Shown here: positions 8,030 to 17,788 of the stretch, in pieces
Numbering within the stretch: the stretch's first letter is position 1
Layout: every line of letters starts with the position of its first letter
From: Holophagales bacterium
Lineage (GTDB): Bacteria; Acidobacteriota; Thermoanaerobaculia; UBA5066
DNA: 64,000 nucleotides
Direction: 5' to 3'
NCBI GenBank assembly: GCA_016714815.1
Contig: JADKBZ010000003.1
Coordinates: 124,001 to 188,000, forward strand
Translations under genes and position numbers: made by a program
Notes under the pieces: generated by a model
Databases searched by the model: none
Told to the model about the DNA's origin: nothing
What the model saw: the letters and a program-made list of their open reading frames with translations, nothing else

Positions 8030-9412
8030 TCAGCGGCGGGCCGCCACCGCCGTCCGGGCAAACCACCCGGCGAGGAGCGCTGCCAGGACGCCGCTCGCGA
8101 TCCGGATCGCCGTCGTCTCCACGATGAAGATCCCGACCATCAGGGCGAGAATCGGCGCGAGATAGACGAGCGCGTAACGGGCCACGTAGCCCCCGAAGCT
8201 CGGCATCTCGACGCCGTCCGACTCGGCGATCGACTTGACCATGAAGTTCGGGCCGTTGCCGATGTAGGTCATCGCGCCGCAGAAGACCGCTCCGAGGCTG
8301 ATCGAGACGAGGAAGACCTCCCTCACGCCGGCGACGGCCGGCTCTCCCCCGAGAGCCTTTGCGAGCTCGAAGAACGTCACGTACGTCGGGGCGTTGTCGA
8401 GGACCGACGAGAGGCCGCCGGCGAAGACGAAGAACGTGACCCTGTTCAGCGGCAGCGCCGCCGCGTTCTGGGCGAGGTACGCCAGGGCCGGGACCATCGT
8501 CAGGAAGATCCCGATGAAGAGCGCCGCCACCTCCTGGATCGGGCCCCACTCGAACCGGTTGTCGACGAACCGGGTCTGCCGGTCCCCGAGGCGGAACGAG
8601 AGGAACGCCGCCGTCAGGAGAACGATCTCCCGGAACGGGATCCACGCCGTCAGCGGGGCGTGTCCGCCGTGGATCGCGTGCAGGTCGACGGACGGGACGA
8701 GCGCCACCGCCGCGACGATGACGCCGAGGAGGGCGATGCTCCCCTTCCCGTGAATGGCGAGGGGCTTCACGTCGACCGCGTCGCGAACGACGTCGGGCAT
8801 CTCCTCGCGCCGCCAGGCCAGGCTGTCGACGGAGAAGTAGGCGAGGAGCAGCATGCCGTTCACGAAGAACCACTGGGGGAAGAGGTTCAGCGTCCAGAGA
8901 AAGGGAACTCCCCGAAGGAGGCCGAGGAAGAGCGGGGGGTCGCCCAGCGGCGTCAGGAGGCCGCCGCAGTTCGCGACGACGAGGATCGTGAAGACGACGG
9001 TGTGGACCTTGTGCTTCCGCTCGCGGTTCGTGTTCAGGAGGGGCCGGACGAGAAGCATCGCGGCCCCGGTCGTCCCGATGAGCGAGGCGAGGACGGCCCC
9101 CACGGCCAGGAAGAGCGTGTTGTTTCGGGGAGTGGCCCGGATGTCTCCTGCGACGAAGACGCCCCCGCTGACGACGAAGAGCGAAAGGAGGAGGGTGATG
9201 AACGCGCCGTACTCGACGAGCGCGTGGATCACCGCGGTCCGGCCGCCGATCGACCAGCACCAGACGCCCATCGGCACGCCGAGGACGAGAGCCACCAGGA
9301 GCTGGAAGCTCCTCTTTTCCCAGAGGTGCTTCGTCCCGGTCATGAGAGGAAACGTCGCGATCGCGGCGAGGAGCGCCACGAACGGCAGGAGACCGTACCA
9401 GGGAACCGTCAT
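8030..9412 (-). CDS. Sodium:proton antiporter, NhaD/CitM-like
   Basis: A 460-residue polytopic membrane protein of the ion-transporter (citrate/NhaD-like) superfamily, with about 12 helices. Conserved signatures are IGTTGAAMLLVRPLL, ANCGGLLTPLGDPPLFLGLL, GGLSSVLDNAPTYVTFFELA and GAMTYIGNGPNFMVKSIAE; the SSxLDNAP and GNGPN half-membrane motifs mark sodium:proton antiporters rather than arsenite pumps. It starts 22 bases after the decarboxylase beta subunit, which itself expels Na+, so both may belong to one sodium circuit. Confidence 0.82.
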   Translation of the reverse strand: MTVPWYGLLPFVALLAAIATFPLMTGTKHLWEKRSFQLLVALVLGVPMGVWCWSIGGRTAVIHALVEYGAFITLLLSLFVVSGGVFVAGDIRATPRNNTLFLAVGAVLASLIGTTGAAMLLVRPLLNTNRERKHKVHTVVFTILVVANCGGLLTPLGDPPLFLGLLRGVPFLWTLNLFPQWFFVNGMLLLAYFSVDSLAWRREEMPDVVRDAVDVKPLAIHGKGSIALLGVIVAAVALVPSVDLHAIHGGHAPLTAWIPFREIVLLTAAFLSFRLGDRQTRFVDNRFEWGPIQEVAALFIGIFLTMVPALAYLAQNAAALPLNRVTFFVFAGGLSSVLDNAPTYVTFFELAKALGGEPAVAGVREVFLVSISLGAVFCGAMTYIGNGPNFMVKSIAESDGVEMPSFGGYVARYALVYLAPILALMVGIFIVETTAIRIASGVLAALLAGWFARTAVAARR

Positions 9413-9434
9413 CTGAACCTCGCAGCCTCCAAGA

Positions 9435-10553
9435 CTACTTCAGGAGAGCGAGAAGGCTGCCGGCCGCCACCGCCGTGCCGATGACCCCGGCGACGTTCGG
9501 CCCCATGGCGTGCATGAGAAGGTAATTGTCGGGGTCGGCCTCCTGACCGACGTTGTGGGCGACGCGCGCGGCCATCGGGACCGCCGAAACGCCGGCCGCG
9601 CCGATGAGCGGGTTGACCGGAGTGCCCGGCAGCCGGGACATCAGCTTGCCGAGGAGGACGCCGCCCGCCGTAGAGACGGCGAAGGCGACGCAGCCGAGGA
9701 CGAGGATTTTCAGCGTCGCCGTCCGGAGGAAGCTCCCCCCGTCCATCGTCACGCCGACCGAGAGGCCGAGGACGATCGTGACGAGGTTGATCAGCTCGTT
9801 CTGGGCCGACCTGTTGAGCCGCTCCGTCACGCCGCACTCGCGGAGGAGATTCCCGAACATCAGGAGACCGATGAGCGACGTCGCGGCCGGGACGATGAGG
9901 GCGCAGAGGACCGTGGCGATGAGGGGGAACGAGATCCGGAGCCACTTCGGGACGTCGAAGTTCGCCTCCATCCGGATCATCCGCTCCTTCTTCGTCGTGA
10001 GGAGCCGCATGATCGGCGGCTGGATGAGCGGCACGAGCGCCATGTACGAATAGGCCGAGACCGCGATCGCCCCGAGAAGGTGGGGCGCGAGCTTGATCGT
10101 CAGGTAGATCGAGGTCGGCCCGTCGGCCCCGCCGATGATCCCGATCGACGCCGCTTCCTGCGGCGTGAAGCCGAGCCAGCCGGCGACGATGAAGGTGCCG
10201 AAGACCCCGAGTTGCGCCGCCCCGCCCAGGAGGAACGTCTTCGGGTTCGCCAGAAGCGGCCCGAAGTCGGTCAGCGCGCCGAGGCCGAGGAAGATGAGGG
10301 GCGGGAAGATCTCGAGCTGGACCCCCTGGAAGAGGTAGTGGAAGAGCCCGCCCGGCGCCCCGGCCTCGGGAAGGCTCATGAGGCCGTTCAGGGGGAGGTT
10401 CGTCATCAGGGCCCCGAACCCGATCGGGACGAGCAGGAGCGGCTCGAACTCCTTCTTGATCGCCAGCCACAGGAGCAGGAACGCGACCGCGATCATCACC
10501 CCCTCGCGCCACGTGAGCGCGAGGAAGCCGGTCTGCGCGATCAGCTTCTCCAT
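9435..10553 (-). CDS. mmdB: Na+-translocating decarboxylase beta subunit
   Basis: A 372-residue membrane subunit of the OadB/GcdB/MmdB family, which decarboxylates carboxybiotin and uses the free energy to pump Na+ out. Key segments are FPPLIFLGLGALTDFGPLLANP, SIGIIGGADGPTSIYL (the conserved Asp-bearing GGADGPT loop), LLMFGNLLRECGVTERL, VGVTMDGGSFL and a C-terminal LMHAMGPNVAGVIGTAVAAG. Length is typical. It follows the biotin carrier by one base and precedes the antiporter. Confidence 0.92.
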   Translation of the reverse strand: MEKLIAQTGFLALTWREGVMIAVAFLLLWLAIKKEFEPLLLVPIGFGALMTNLPLNGLMSLPEAGAPGGLFHYLFQGVQLEIFPPLIFLGLGALTDFGPLLANPKTFLLGGAAQLGVFGTFIVAGWLGFTPQEAASIGIIGGADGPTSIYLTIKLAPHLLGAIAVSAYSYMALVPLIQPPIMRLLTTKKERMIRMEANFDVPKWLRISFPLIATVLCALIVPAATSLIGLLMFGNLLRECGVTERLNRSAQNELINLVTIVLGLSVGVTMDGGSFLRTATLKILVLGCVAFAVSTAGGVLLGKLMSRLPGTPVNPLIGAAGVSAVPMAARVAHNVGQEADPDNYLLMHAMGPNVAGVIGTAVAAGSLLALLK

Positions 10554-10554
10554 G

Positions 10555-10959
10555 TCACCCCTCCGGGGCGTAGCGGATGAGCGGGTCGCGGACCTGGACG
10601 GCCGCGCCCACCTCCACGCAGACCTCCGCGATCGTCCCGGTGCGCGGGGCGTAGATGTAGGTGTCCATCTTCATGGCGTCGAGGAGGACGAGAGGCGTCT
10701 TGGCCTCGACCGGCATCCCCTTCGTCACGAAGACCTTCTGGACGGTGCCGGCGAGGGGCGAGGCGATGACGTTCGGATCCATGCCGCCAGCGGGGAGCGG
10801 TGCGGGAGCGGGCGCGGGCCGCGCGGCTTCCGGAATGGGAAGGGCCGCGGCCCCCGGGTACGGGAGGTTCGCGGGCGAGCCGATCGCCTCGTCGTCCTGG
10901 AGAACCTGGACCTCGACGTCGTAGACCTTGCCACTGACGGTGATGCGGAGCTTCTTCAT
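10555..10959 (-). CDS. mmdC: Biotin carrier subunit of decarboxylase
   Basis: A 134-residue protein: a short N-terminal domain (MKKLRITVSGKVYDVEV), a flexible Pro/Ala-rich linker at about residues 40-58, and a C-terminal biotinyl domain. The biotin-accepting lysine is Lys97 in LLDAMKMDTYI. It carries CO2 from the carboxyltransferase to the membrane beta subunit. The ATG at 10959 is the first in-frame start after the gamma gene; longer in-frame sequence is antisense-like. It lies in the gene order alpha-gamma-biotin-beta usual for methylmalonyl-CoA decarboxylases. Confidence 0.9.
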   Translation of the reverse strand: MKKLRITVSGKVYDVEVQVLQDDEAIGSPANLPYPGAAALPIPEAARPAPAPAPLPAGGMDPNVIASPLAGTVQKVFVTKGMPVEAKTPLVLLDAMKMDTYIYAPRTGTIAEVCVEVGAAVQVRDPLIRYAPEG

Positions 10960-10961
10960 GT

Positions 10962-11294
10962 CTATCTCTTCGGTTCCATTCGGTGGGAGCGGAGGATGTC
11001 GATCCGCCCGACGCGCGACCAGTTCTCCTGGCCGGCGGGACGGAGGGCGTGAATGCGACGGACGACGACGGCCTTTCCGAGCGCGGCGTGCGCCGCCGCG
11101 GCGAGGACCACCACGAGCTCGGGCGTGATCCCGTCCTCGGAAACGGCGGCCGCTTCGGCCGCGGAAGCCGCGGCAGCCGTTCTGGCCTGCCGGCGGGTCA
11201 CCGCCTGCAGGAGGTAGAGGACGCCGACGAGGAGCGTCATGACGCACATCACGACGCTCATGCAGATGAGGGCGACGACGTAGGGCGACATCAT
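10962..11294 (-). CDS. mmdD: OadG-family gamma/delta subunit of decarboxylase
   Basis: A 110-residue protein with one N-terminal membrane helix (ALICMSVVMCVMTLLVGVLYLL), an Ala-rich linker and a short cytoplasmic tail with TPELVVVLAAAAHAALG and an Arg-rich end. This is the pattern of sodium-pump decarboxylase OadG-family subunits, which tether the soluble carboxyltransferase to the membrane complex. Gaps to its neighbours are only 2 and 7 bases. The sequence is poorly conserved in this family, so the call rests partly on gene order. Confidence 0.8.
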   Translation of the reverse strand: MMSPYVVALICMSVVMCVMTLLVGVLYLLQAVTRRQARTAAAASAAEAAAVSEDGITPELVVVLAAAAHAALGKAVVVRRIHALRPAGQENWSRVGRIDILRSHRMEPKR

Positions 11295-11301
11295 CGCCGC
11301 C

Positions 11302-12837
11302 TCACATCGGGATGTTGCCGTGCTTCTTCTGCGGGCGCAGGTCGCGCTTGGCCCGCAGGGTGACGAGGCGCTCGATGAGGAGCCGCCGCGTCCACGACGG
11401 CCGGATCACGTCGTCGACGTAGAGCGCGGCCGCGGCACGGTAGGGGTTGGCGTGAAGGCGCCGGTACTCGGCAGCCTTCTCGGCGAGGAGTGCGTTCTTG
11501 TCGGTGGCGGCCTCCAGCTCGCGGCGGTGGAGGATGCGCGCCGCCCCTTCGGGGCCCATGACGGCGATCTCGGCCGTCGGCCAGGCAAGGACGGAGTCGG
11601 CCCCGAGATCCTTCGAGCACATGGCGAGGTAGGCCCCGCCGTAGGCCTTCCGGAGGATCACGGTCATCTTGGGGACCGTCGCGGCCGAGTAGGCGAAGAG
11701 CATCTTCGCGCCGTGCCGGATGATCCCTCCGTGCTCCTGCGCGACTCCCGGAAGGAAGCCCGGGACGTCGACGAGCGTGACGAGCGGGATGTTGAAGACG
11801 TTGCAGGTGCGGACGAAGCGGGCGGCCTTGTCGGAGGCATCCATGTCGAGCGAGCCGGCCAGGTGCATCGGCTGGTTTGCCACGACGCCGACGACCATCC
11901 CGCCGAGCCGGCCGAAGCCGACGACGATGCTCTTGCCGAACGCGTCCTGGACCTCGAGAAAGGTGCCGCCGTCGACGAGGCGCCGGATCACGTCCCGGAC
12001 CTCGTAGGCCTTGCGCGGGTCTTCCGGAACGATCTCGTCCATGGCGTCGTCGTCGAGGAGCGGCGCCTCGAACGCGACGTCGGGCGGCGACTCGAGGTTG
12101 TTCGCCGGAAGGTAGGAAAGGAGCGCCTTGACGGTGGCGATCGCGGCCCGCTCGTCGGGCGCCGAGAAGTGGATGTTCCCCGAAACCTCGGCGTGGACGC
12201 GGGCTCCGCCGAGCGCCTCGTCGGAGATCACCTCGCCGGTCGCCGCCCGGATGACGTCCGGCCCGGCGATGAACATCTTGGCGCTCTCCTGCACCATGAC
12301 GATGAAGTCGGTGAGGGCGGGCGAGTAGGCGGCGCCGCCGGCGCAGGGGCCCGCGATGACGCTGATCTGCGGAACGACGCCGGAGAGGAGCGTGTTCGTG
12401 TAGAAGATCTGGCCGTAGCCGGAGAGCGCCTCGACCCCTTCCTGGATCCTCGCGCCGCCCGAGTCGTTGAAGCCGACGACGGGGAGTCCGGTCCTGAGAG
12501 CGCCCTTGAGGCACTCGCAGATCTTCGCCGCGTGGATCTTGCCGACGGAGCCGCCCCCGACGGTGAAGTCCTGCGAGAAGGCGTAGACGGCCCGGCCGTC
12601 CACCCACCCCTTGCCCGTCACCACGCCTTCCGCGGCGAGAGGCTTGGCGCCCGGCTCTCCGGAACCTCCCTGCGCCCAGAGACCGAACTCCACGAAACTC
12701 TCGGGATCGAGGAGAAGACCGAGGCGCTCGCGCGCCGTCAGCTTCCCCTGGCGATGCTGCTTCTCGATCTTCTCGGCGCCGCCGCCGAGAAGAAGCTCCC
12801 GCCTCCTTTGATCGAGGTCTGAAAAACGACTGGACAT
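11302..12837 (-). CDS. mmdA: Carboxyltransferase alpha subunit (methylmalonyl-CoA decarboxylase type)
   Basis: A 511-residue crotonase-fold carboxyltransferase that moves the carboxyl group of an acyl-CoA to biotin. N-terminal GKLTARERLGLLLD, the oxyanion-hole segment FNDSGGARIQEGVEALSGY, and C-terminal LVDVPGFLPGVAQEHGGIIRHGAKML and RKAYGGAYLAMCSK are diagnostic. The same fold serves propionyl- and acetyl-CoA carboxylases; adjacency to the Na+-pump subunits favours methylmalonyl-CoA decarboxylase. A strong GGAGG site precedes the ATG (CTGAGGAGGCAC). It is first in the operon and divergent from amn. Confidence 0.9.
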   Translation of the reverse strand: MSSRFSDLDQRRRELLLGGGAEKIEKQHRQGKLTARERLGLLLDPESFVEFGLWAQGGSGEPGAKPLAAEGVVTGKGWVDGRAVYAFSQDFTVGGGSVGKIHAAKICECLKGALRTGLPVVGFNDSGGARIQEGVEALSGYGQIFYTNTLLSGVVPQISVIAGPCAGGAAYSPALTDFIVMVQESAKMFIAGPDVIRAATGEVISDEALGGARVHAEVSGNIHFSAPDERAAIATVKALLSYLPANNLESPPDVAFEAPLLDDDAMDEIVPEDPRKAYEVRDVIRRLVDGGTFLEVQDAFGKSIVVGFGRLGGMVVGVVANQPMHLAGSLDMDASDKAARFVRTCNVFNIPLVTLVDVPGFLPGVAQEHGGIIRHGAKMLFAYSAATVPKMTVILRKAYGGAYLAMCSKDLGADSVLAWPTAEIAVMGPEGAARILHRRELEAATDKNALLAEKAAEYRRLHANPYRAAAALYVDDVIRPSWTRRLLIERLVTLRAKRDLRPQKKHGNIPM

Positions 12838-12955
12838 GTGCCTCCTCAGTGAGCCCCCCGAATGGAGGGCGGAGGAATTCTACTCTTCGGAGAGAGACGG
12901 GGGGCCGGGAAGGAAAGATGCGGCGAAACGGAGTCTCCGGTAATCTGGCTGGTTT

Positions 12956-14125
12956 ATGGACAGCGCCGTCGACTTCGCCGAGCTTTCCCCGGACACGAAC
13001 CACGCGGCGGAGGTCCGGCTCCTTTGCGACGTGATCGAGGCGACGTGGGACGAGGGCCTCTACCCGCAGCTCGAAGCCGACCGCCCCTGGTCGCGCCACA
13101 ACCCGGTCCTCCGGGGAGAGTTCGCGAGGCCCCGCGCGATCCGCTGGTACCTCGAGCGCGAGCTCGGCAAGCTCGCCGCCGCCGGAGCGCGGATCTCCAT
13201 CAGCGGCTCGCGCCCCCGCATCCCGTTCGACGACCCGGCCCTCTTCGAGAGCCTCGACGAGGACGCCTGGGACCTCCGCCAGAAGAAGCTCTTCCTCTTC
13301 CGCCCGGAGCGGATCGACCTCTCCCTCAACCGGCTCGAGCACTACACCGGAACGCCGCCCGAACGCTTCCAGCGGCACGTCCTCTTCACGAACTACGAAA
13401 TGCACGCCGAGGCGTTCCGGGCGCGCTACCCGGGGGCCATCGGCCCCGGACGCTCGGTCCAGATGCCGGCGTGGCACCACGAGCTCGCCGACAATTCCGG
13501 CCTGACCCTCGTCAACATCGGCGTCGGCCCTTCGAACGCGAAGACGATCACCGACCACCTCGCCGTCCTCCGGCCCGACGCGGTCCTCATGGTGGGCCAC
13601 TGCGCCGGCCTCCGGAACCACCAGGAGGTGGGAGACCTCGTCCTGGCGACCGGCTACATGCGCGACGACCGGATCCTCGACGACGCCCTCCCGACGAGCG
13701 TGCCGGTCTCCTCGAACCACTTCCTCAACGCCCTCCTCATGGAGGGGATGGAGGCGCGCGGCCTCCGCTTCCGGATGGGGACGGTCTTCACCACCTCGAA
13801 CCGGAACTGGGAGTTCAACCAGGCCAAGGCGCTCGCCGCCATCCAGGCGAGCCGGAGCGTCGCCGTCGACATGGAGTCGGCGACCGTCGCCGCGAACGGC
13901 TTCCGCTACCGGATCCCGACCGCTTCCCTCCTCTGCGTCAGCGACAAGCCGCTCCACGGCCAGCCGAAGCTCTCCGCCGAGGCGCAGGCCTTCTACCGGG
14001 AGAGCCGCGTGGCGCACCTCGAGGTCGCGGCCGAAGCGCTCGAGAAGGTGCGGGAGCGCTTTCCCCACGGCCTCCCCGCCTCGGACATCCGCTCCGCGGA
14101 CGAACCGCTCCTCGGCTCGGGCTGA
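12956..14125 (+). CDS. amn: AMP nucleosidase
   Basis: A 389-residue cytoplasmic enzyme that splits AMP into adenine and ribose 5-phosphate. The N-terminal AMP-nucleosidase domain (NPVLRGEFARPRAIRWYLERELG) is followed by a phosphorylase-type catalytic domain with LVNIGVGPSNAKTITDHLAVLRPDA, VGHCAGLR, VAVDMESATVAANGFRYRIP and LLCVSDKPLHG. The acidic residue in DMESAT and the Asp in SDKP are expected nucleobase and ribose contacts. It is alone on its strand, with a strong palindrome just after its stop. Confidence 0.93.
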   Translation: MDSAVDFAELSPDTNHAAEVRLLCDVIEATWDEGLYPQLEADRPWSRHNPVLRGEFARPRAIRWYLERELGKLAAAGARISISGSRPRIPFDDPALFESLDEDAWDLRQKKLFLFRPERIDLSLNRLEHYTGTPPERFQRHVLFTNYEMHAEAFRARYPGAIGPGRSVQMPAWHHELADNSGLTLVNIGVGPSNAKTITDHLAVLRPDAVLMVGHCAGLRNHQEVGDLVLATGYMRDDRILDDALPTSVPVSSNHFLNALLMEGMEARGLRFRMGTVFTTSNRNWEFNQAKALAAIQASRSVAVDMESATVAANGFRYRIPTASLLCVSDKPLHGQPKLSAEAQAFYRESRVAHLEVAAEALEKVRERFPHGLPASDIRSADEPLLGSG

Positions 14126-14142
14126 GGCGCGGCCGCGAGGTT

Positions 14143-14175
14143 GCGGGTGGCCGGCGCCCGGCGCCGGCCACCCGC
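14143..14175. terminator. Bidirectional terminator-like hairpin between amn and a kelch gene
   Basis: A perfect 16-bp inverted repeat (GCGGGTGGCCGGCGCC, one central C, then its complement) fills the gap between two convergent genes. No T-run follows on either side, so any termination would rely on the very GC-rich stem. It is the longest perfect stem I found at a convergent junction in this window. Confidence 0.6.
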
Positions 14176-14191
14176 GAAGGTATCCGTCGTA

Positions 14192-17100
14192 TCAGCGGTA
14201 GTAGCCGCTCACGTCGATGATGACATCCACCGTGCCGGTCTCCTGGCGGCTCGCGATCGACAGGAGCCCTCCGACGAGCCCGACCGTGGCGTTGTTGGCA
14301 CGCGTCTTCCCCGCGGCGAAGAAGACGGTGTCCGTGGGCGGCGTCAGCCCCGTCCCCGGGTAGAGGGCGACGCTTCCGCCCGTCGTCGGGTTCGTCACCG
14401 TGACGTTGACCGCCACGGCCGACGCATCGACGGGAATGCCGCAGCGGCCGGCCATCTCGAAGGCGCGCACGGCACCCGCGTCGAGGGCCGGTCCGCTCCA
14501 CGGACTCGTCCCGCTCCGCGTGTCGACGACCCGGCAGGGGGCGAGGGGGAAGAACCCCGCTCCCGCCGACAGCAGGAAGGACGCGGAGACGTGCCGGGTG
14601 GCGTCCATCGTCAGCGTGCAGGAGCCGCTTCCGAAGCAACCTTCGCCAACCCATCCCGCGAAACGGGATCCGGCGGTGGGAGTTGCCGTCAACGTGACGA
14701 GAGAGCCGCCCGGGAATCCTTCGGAGCAGACGTCGCCACAGGCGATTCCGGCGGGCTGGGACGAGACGGTTCCCGCTCCGGCGCCGTCCTTCGAGACGCT
14801 CAGGCTCTGCCCCGTTCCGGGTACGACGACGACGGTCGTCGTGCTCGTCCCGGAGCTGCACCCACCGACGATGAGGCTCACGCTGTAGTCGCCCGCCTTC
14901 GCCATCGTCGCATTCGGAATGGTCGGGTTCTGCACCGCGGAGGTGAAGCCGTTCGGACCCGTCCAGAGATAGGTGGCGCCTGCGACCGTCGAGGCGGTGA
15001 GCCGGATCGTCCAGCCGGTCGGGAAGGGACCCAGGTTTCCGGCCGTCGGCGGCGCGACCGCCGTGCAGGTCGTTCCGAAGACCCAGAGGTCGTTCAAGGA
15101 TCCCGGGACGCCGAAGGCGTCGATAGCCATCCCCGCCGAAGAGCAAGAGGTTCCCGCTCGGGTCCGTCCACGGGATGGATTCGAATCTGGCCCCGGGGAC
15201 GTTTCCGGGCGCCGCGACGCCCTTCGCTCCGTAGCTTCCCGGCTGATTCGGACCGGCGGACCCGCTGACCCACGTCCAGTTCGTACCGTCCCACTTCCAG
15301 AGGTCGTTGTAGGAAGGCGGGCCGCCGTACCAGGACTCTTCGGCGCCGCCGAAGAGCCACAGATTACCGGCGGAGTCGGTCCAGGAGGCGGCGCCTGCTC
15401 TCCCCCGCGGGGCATTTGTAGGCGCCGCTACGCCCTTCGTCCCGTACGAGCCGGGGTCGTTGACGTCATCGGCCCCGCTCATCCACGTCCAGTTCGCTCC
15501 GTCCCACCTCCACAGGTCGTTGAAGCTCCCGTACCCGCTCCTGAAGGTGTCGCCGGTGCCGCCGAAGAGCCAGAGGTTCCCGGCGGAATCCGTCCACGAC
15601 ACGGAACCGACGCGCCATCCGGGTACGTTCCCTGGCGCCGGGACGCCCTTCGTCCCGTACGTTCCGGATTGACCCGGCGCGTCCGAGCCGCTCACCCAAG
15701 TCCAGTTCGTCCCATCCCACTTCCAGAGGTCGTTGCGATACCCCTGGCCGGCGCCGCCAAAGAGCCAGAGGTTCCCGTTCCCGTCCGTCCACGAGGTGGC
15801 GTCCACCCTGGCCCCGGGTACGTTCTCCGGCGCCGGGACGCCCTTCGTCCCGTATGTACCGGATTGACCCGGCTCGTCCGACCCGCTCACCCACGTCCAG
15901 TTCGTCCCATCCCACTTCCACAGGTCGTTGCGCTCCGCTCTCCAGTTGGACCCCGCGCCGCCGAAGAGCCAGAAATTGCCGTTCGGGTCCGTCCACGAGA
16001 CCGAGCCGTGCCGTGCTCCCGGGACGTTGGCCGGCGCCGGCACACCCTTCGTCCCGTAGGTTCCGGTCTGATTCGGCACGTTCGACCCGCTCACCCAGGT
16101 CCAGCTCGTCCCGTCCCATCGCCAGAGGTCGTTGAGGGAGAAGTAGGCTGTGCCGTTGTACTTGTAGGTGTAATCGGACTGAATGAGCCAACCCGTCCCG
16201 TCGTAGCCCTGGCCTCCAAAGAGCCACAAGGCCCCGCCCGGGCTCCTCGACGAAGCGGAGTCGGCCCTGGCCCCGGGGACGTTTTCCGGCGCCGGGACGC
16301 CTTTCGTTCCGTAGGTGGCCGTTCTTGCGTCACCATTCGACCCGCTCACCCAGGTCCAGTTCGTCCCGTCCCACTTCCAGAAGTCGTTGAGGCAGTTGTA
16401 TCCGAGCGCGGTGAGCCCCTCACCTCCGAAAAGCCACAGGTTCCCGCTCGCATCCCTCCACGGAACGGAGCCGTTCCTCGCCCCCGGGACGTTTCCCGGA
16501 GCCGCGACGCCCTTCGTTCCGTACGCGCCTGGCTGTGACCTTGATTCCGACCCGCTGATCCAGGTCCAGGTCGTCCCGTCCCACCTCCAAAGGTCGTTGA
16601 AGGCTGATCCCCCAAACAGCCAGAAATTGCCGACCGGGTCCGTCCACGAGACCGACGGCTCCCTTGCTCCCGGGACGTTGGCCGGGTCCGGGACGCCCTT
16701 CGTCCCGTACGTTCCGGGCTGGTACGGCGCGTCCGATCCGCTCACCCAGGTCCAGTTCGCTCCATCCCACTTCCAGAGGTCGTTCAGATAGCCCGAATCC
16801 ACGGCGGCCCTTCCATAGCCGCCGAAAAGCCAGAAACTCCCGCTCGCGTCCTTCCACGAGACCGAATACCCCCTGCCCCCAGGGACGTTCTCCGGTGCCG
16901 CCACGCCCTTCGTCCCGTAGGTTCCGGGTTCGCTCCACCCTTGCGAACCGCCCATCCAGGCCCAGTTCGCTCCGTCCCATCTCCACAGGTCGTTGAAGTA
17001 GCCTCCGTAGCAATCCCAGACACCACAGTCGAACATCTCGCCGCCGAAGAGCCACAGGTTCCCGCTCGCATCGATCCACGAGACCGCGTTGGTCCTCGCT

Positions 17101-17738
17101 CCGGGGGTGTTCCCCGGGGCCGGTACACCCTTCTCTCCGAAGATGCTGTCCTGCTCGTTCGATCCACGAACCCAGGTCCAGTTCGTCCCGTCCCATTTCC
17201 AGAGTTCGTTGGAATAGATGTCGAAGTTGTTCCCGAAGTAGAGGCTACCTCCGAAGAGCCAGAAGTTCCCGCTGGTGTCCGTCCACGAGACGGAGCCCCC
17301 CCTGGAGCCCGGGACGTTGCCCGGTGCTCCGACACCCATAGTTCCCCTGACTCCGTTCTGATCTGCCGCTTTCGACCCGCTCACCCAGGTCCAGCTCGTC
17401 CCGTCCCACTTCCAGAGGTCGTTGAGAGAGCCGAACGTCGCTTCGGCATAACCGTAGCCTCCGAAAAACCAGAAGCTCCCGCTCGCGTCCGTCCACGAGG
17501 CGGAGTCGTTCCTGGCGCCCGGAACGTTGCCCGGCGCTCCGACCCCCTTCGTCCCGTAGACGCCATAAAGATGGCCCTCGGCCGCCCGATTCGACCCGCC
17601 TTCCCAGGTCCACTGGCCACCGACGATGGTGAGGTCGCGAGGAGATTGCACGCCGCGCACCCCGGCAACCAGCGGCGGTGCGACGAGGAGGCAGCAGGAA
17701 AGTAGCCCCGAGCCGACCGCCATCGTCTTGCGGATCAT
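14192..17738 (-). pseudogene. Kelch-repeat secreted protein A, frameshifted near the end of the propeller
   Basis: A close paralogue of the intact gene at 17789-21406. Restored, it would be about 1181 residues: signal peptide (after MIRKTMAV), 12 kelch-like modules with the signatures LWKWDGTNWTWVSGS, GTYGTKGVPAPGNVPGAR and SWTDASGNLWLFGG, an Ig/PKD-like domain, a divergent InlB B-repeat-like domain (LTATPTAGSRFAGWVGEGCF) and the shared C-terminal domain ending DVSGYYR. One extra base near 15121-15130, compared with the paralogue, shifts the frame in module 12. Without correction the last third changes frame and the C-terminal domain is lost. AGGAG lies just before the ATG at 17738. Sequencing or assembly error and true decay are both possible. 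Confidence 0.72.
15075..17615 (-). repeat. Kelch-like repeat array of gene A (12 modules)
   Basis: About 200-base repeats encoding 60-75-residue modules. Each module has an APGNVPGAR turn, an SWTD..GNLWLFGG strand and an NDLWKWDGTNWTW strand. Eleven LWxWDG units plus an opening QWTW strand and a closing NDLWVFG strand give 12 blades. Confidence 0.8.
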
Positions 17739-17788
17739 TCGTTCTCCTATAGAGCGCTCTTGAGTAAACATCGAAGGTCGCATTTGTA

